From an uncultured Duganella sp. (GTDB lineage Bacteria > Pseudomonadota > Gammaproteobacteria > Burkholderiales > Burkholderiaceae), in the NCBI GenBank assembly GCA_946482335.1, contig CAMLRG010000029.1:1-37380 (forward strand): a DNA stretch of 37,380 nucleotides, written 5' to 3'. This document shows positions 36,014-37,380 of this stretch, piece by piece. Position 1 is the first letter of the stretch. Each line of letters opens with the position of its first letter. The notes under the pieces are model-generated. The model had not been told where the DNA came from, did no database searches, and worked only from the letters and a program-made list of their open reading frames with translations. The translations under genes and the position numbers were made by a program.

Positions 36014-36946
36014 ATGGCTGACTGGTTGACGCCAGCCGGGGAACCGGCGGTACTCGTCACGGTCGCGCGCGCCGAAGGTTCGGTGCCGCGCGAGGCGGGG
36101 ACGCACATGCTGGTCACGGCCAGCGGCCAGTTCGACACCATCGGCGGCGGCCACCTGGAGCACAAGGCCTTTGCCATCGCCCGCGAAATGCTCGCCGCAA
36201 GCCGTGCCGGGCGCCCGGGGGGGCCGCAGCTTGTACGCTTTCCCCTCGGTCCGAGCCTGGGGCAGTGTTGCGGCGGCGTCGTCTGGCTGCTGTTCGAGCC
36301 GGTCAGCGGCGCACTGGAAGACGTCATGTCGCAGCTCCGCCAGCGCCGCAAGGAGGATAGCTGCCGCATCACCGCCATCGATGGGGAAGCGGAGTGCCGG
36401 CTGGTGGAGGAAGCGCAGCAGGAAACCCACATCCGCACCGATGCCGACGGCCGCCGCTGGCTGATCGATCCGGTCAAGGCTCCGCGCGCCCACCTGGTGC
36501 TGTTTGGTGCGGGCCATGTCGGCGCGGCCATCGTGCGCGCACTGGCCGAGCTGCCTTGCACGGTCACCTGGGTCGACGAGCGGGATGCCATGTTCCCGGC
36601 CGCGGTGCCGGACAACGTCACCATCGAGGCCACCGACACACCGGAGGCTTGCGTCGACGAGGCGCCCGACAACGCCAGCTACCTGGTCCTGACCCACAGC
36701 CACGCGCTCGACCTGCAATTGACCGAAGCCATCCTGCGCCGGCCCAAGGTGGGTTGGTTCGGCCTGATCGGCTCGAAAACCAAGCGCGCCCAGTTCACCT
36801 GCCGCCTGGCGGCCAAGGGGCTGGGCACCGAAAGCATGGTATGCCCGATCGGGCTGCCGGGTATCATCAACAAGGCGCCGGCGGTGATTGCCGCCTCGGT
36901 TGCCGCCCAATTACTGATGGTCTGGGAATCCCAGGCGAAAGACTGA
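36014..36946 (+). CDS. xdhC: Xanthine dehydrogenase accessory protein XdhC
   Basis: 310 residues. XdhC binds molybdenum cofactor, delivers it to XdhB and aids the essential sulfuration. N-terminal XdhC_CoxI domain with VTVARAEGSVPREAGTHM and LGQCCGGVV (the conserved Cys pair); C-terminal Rossmann-like part with LVLFGAGHVGAAIVRAL, and GLIGSKTKRAQF near the end. ATG 36014 lies one base after the xdhB stop. guaD starts three bases after the stop, so these genes form one operon. Confidence 0.95.
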   Translation: MADWLTPAGEPAVLVTVARAEGSVPREAGTHMLVTASGQFDTIGGGHLEHKAFAIAREMLAASRAGRPGGPQLVRFPLGPSLGQCCGGVVWLLFEPVSGALEDVMSQLRQRRKEDSCRITAIDGEAECRLVEEAQQETHIRTDADGRRWLIDPVKAPRAHLVLFGAGHVGAAIVRALAELPCTVTWVDERDAMFPAAVPDNVTIEATDTPEACVDEAPDNASYLVLTHSHALDLQLTEAILRRPKVGWFGLIGSKTKRAQFTCRLAAKGLGTESMVCPIGLPGIINKAPAVIAASVAAQLLMVWESQAKD

Positions 36947-36949
36947 ACA

Positions 36950-37380
36950 ATGAACACAACCACCAGCGTGCAAGCCTACCGGGCGGGCTTGCTGTACTTC
37001 CACGCCGATCCGGCCTTCACCGAACGCGCCCATGCCTGGCACGAAGACGGCCTGCTGGTCGTGGCCGGGGGCAAGGTACAGGCGGCAGGCGACTACGCCA
37101 CGCTGGCGCCGACCCTGCCGCCGGGCACGCAGGTGACGGATTATCGCGGCAAGATCGTCATGCCCGGGTTTATCGACGCCCACGTGCATTACCCCCAGAC
37201 CGATATGATCGCTTCGCCGGCACCGGGCCTGCTGCCATGGCTGGAGCAATACACTTTCCCGACCGAGCGCCAGTTCGCCGACCCGGCGCACGGCGCGCAA
37301 GTGGCGGAATTCTTCCTCGACGAATTGCTGCGCAACGGCACCACTACCGCCATGGTGTACTGCACCGTGCATCCGCAGTC
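36950..37380 (+). CDS. guaD: Guanine deaminase (5' part, cut by window end)
   Basis: The first 143 codons are present and the gene continues beyond the window; full family length is about 430 residues. GuaD deaminates guanine to xanthine, the substrate of the adjacent xanthine dehydrogenase. Amidohydrolase marks: MPGFIDAHVHYPQTDM with metal ligands H78 and H80, followed by SPAPGLLPWLEQYTFPTE, which is characteristic of guanine deaminase. ATG 36950 lies three bases after xdhC. Confidence 0.95.
   Translation, partial: MNTTTSVQAYRAGLLYFHADPAFTERAHAWHEDGLLVVAGGKVQAAGDYATLAPTLPPGTQVTDYRGKIVMPGFIDAHVHYPQTDMIASPAPGLLPWLEQYTFPTERQFADPAHGAQVAEFFLDELLRNGTTTAMVYCTVHPQ

Overview
The window looks like a chromosomal segment of a GC-rich betaproteobacterium, most likely Oxalobacteraceae (Massilia, Duganella or Janthinobacterium type). 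This is inferred from protein sequence and gene order: dciA and secA, then argJ, a DUF815 ATPase, mutT, yacG, zapD, coaE, pilD, pilC and pilB. GTC-AG/CT-GAC-rich palindromic repeats are also present. I saw no rRNA, tRNA, CRISPR array, insertion sequence or phage gene.

Layout. (1) Positions 1-3.5 kb: a long hairpin repeat, dciA (-), and secA (+) with its terminator. (2) Positions 3.6-10.2 kb (+): a urea or short-chain amide uptake operon, with an FmdC-like porin followed by urtA, urtB, urtC, urtD and urtE. (3) Positions 10.2-14.5 kb (-): a convergent two-component system. Its kinase is a full NCS1 nucleobase-transporter-like membrane domain fused to a Cys-rich segment, a histidine kinase and a receiver; its partner is a receiver-LuxR response regulator. 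(4) Positions 14.6-18.4 kb (-): a second module of porin, small PstS-like periplasmic protein and PAS-HAMP sensor kinase. Blocks 2-4 form a roughly 15-kb accessory block between the housekeeping genes secA and argJ. (5) Positions 18.6-21.2 kb (+): argJ, DUF815 ATPase and mutT, ending in a compound palindromic repeat. (6) Positions 21.2-28.4 kb (-): an NTF2-like secreted protein, yacG, zapD, coaE, pilD, pilC, pilB and a CBS/CorC-HlyC membrane protein. (7) Positions 28.5-37.4 kb: an AraC regulator, an orphan NuoB-like protein, then purine catabolism (uraH, puuE, xdhA, xdhB, xdhC and guaD cut by the window end). A higBA toxin-antitoxin pair sits inside this last group.

How the genes may work together. 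Guanine deaminase and xanthine dehydrogenase make urate. UraH and PuuE act on the steps around allantoin, and full ring degradation can release urea. The FmdC/Urt system imports urea or amides from outside. The NCS1-fused kinase sits back to back with the urt operon, so it is a good candidate sensor for a nitrogenous solute (a nucleobase, allantoin, hydantoin or urea) that controls urt expression; this last link is inference.

The two observations most worth following up are the transporter-fused hybrid kinase with its Cys-rich linker, and an in-frame TGA in pilD. The TGA falls exactly where the third cysteine of the four-cysteine zinc motif should be, while the rest of the 289-residue protein stays in frame.
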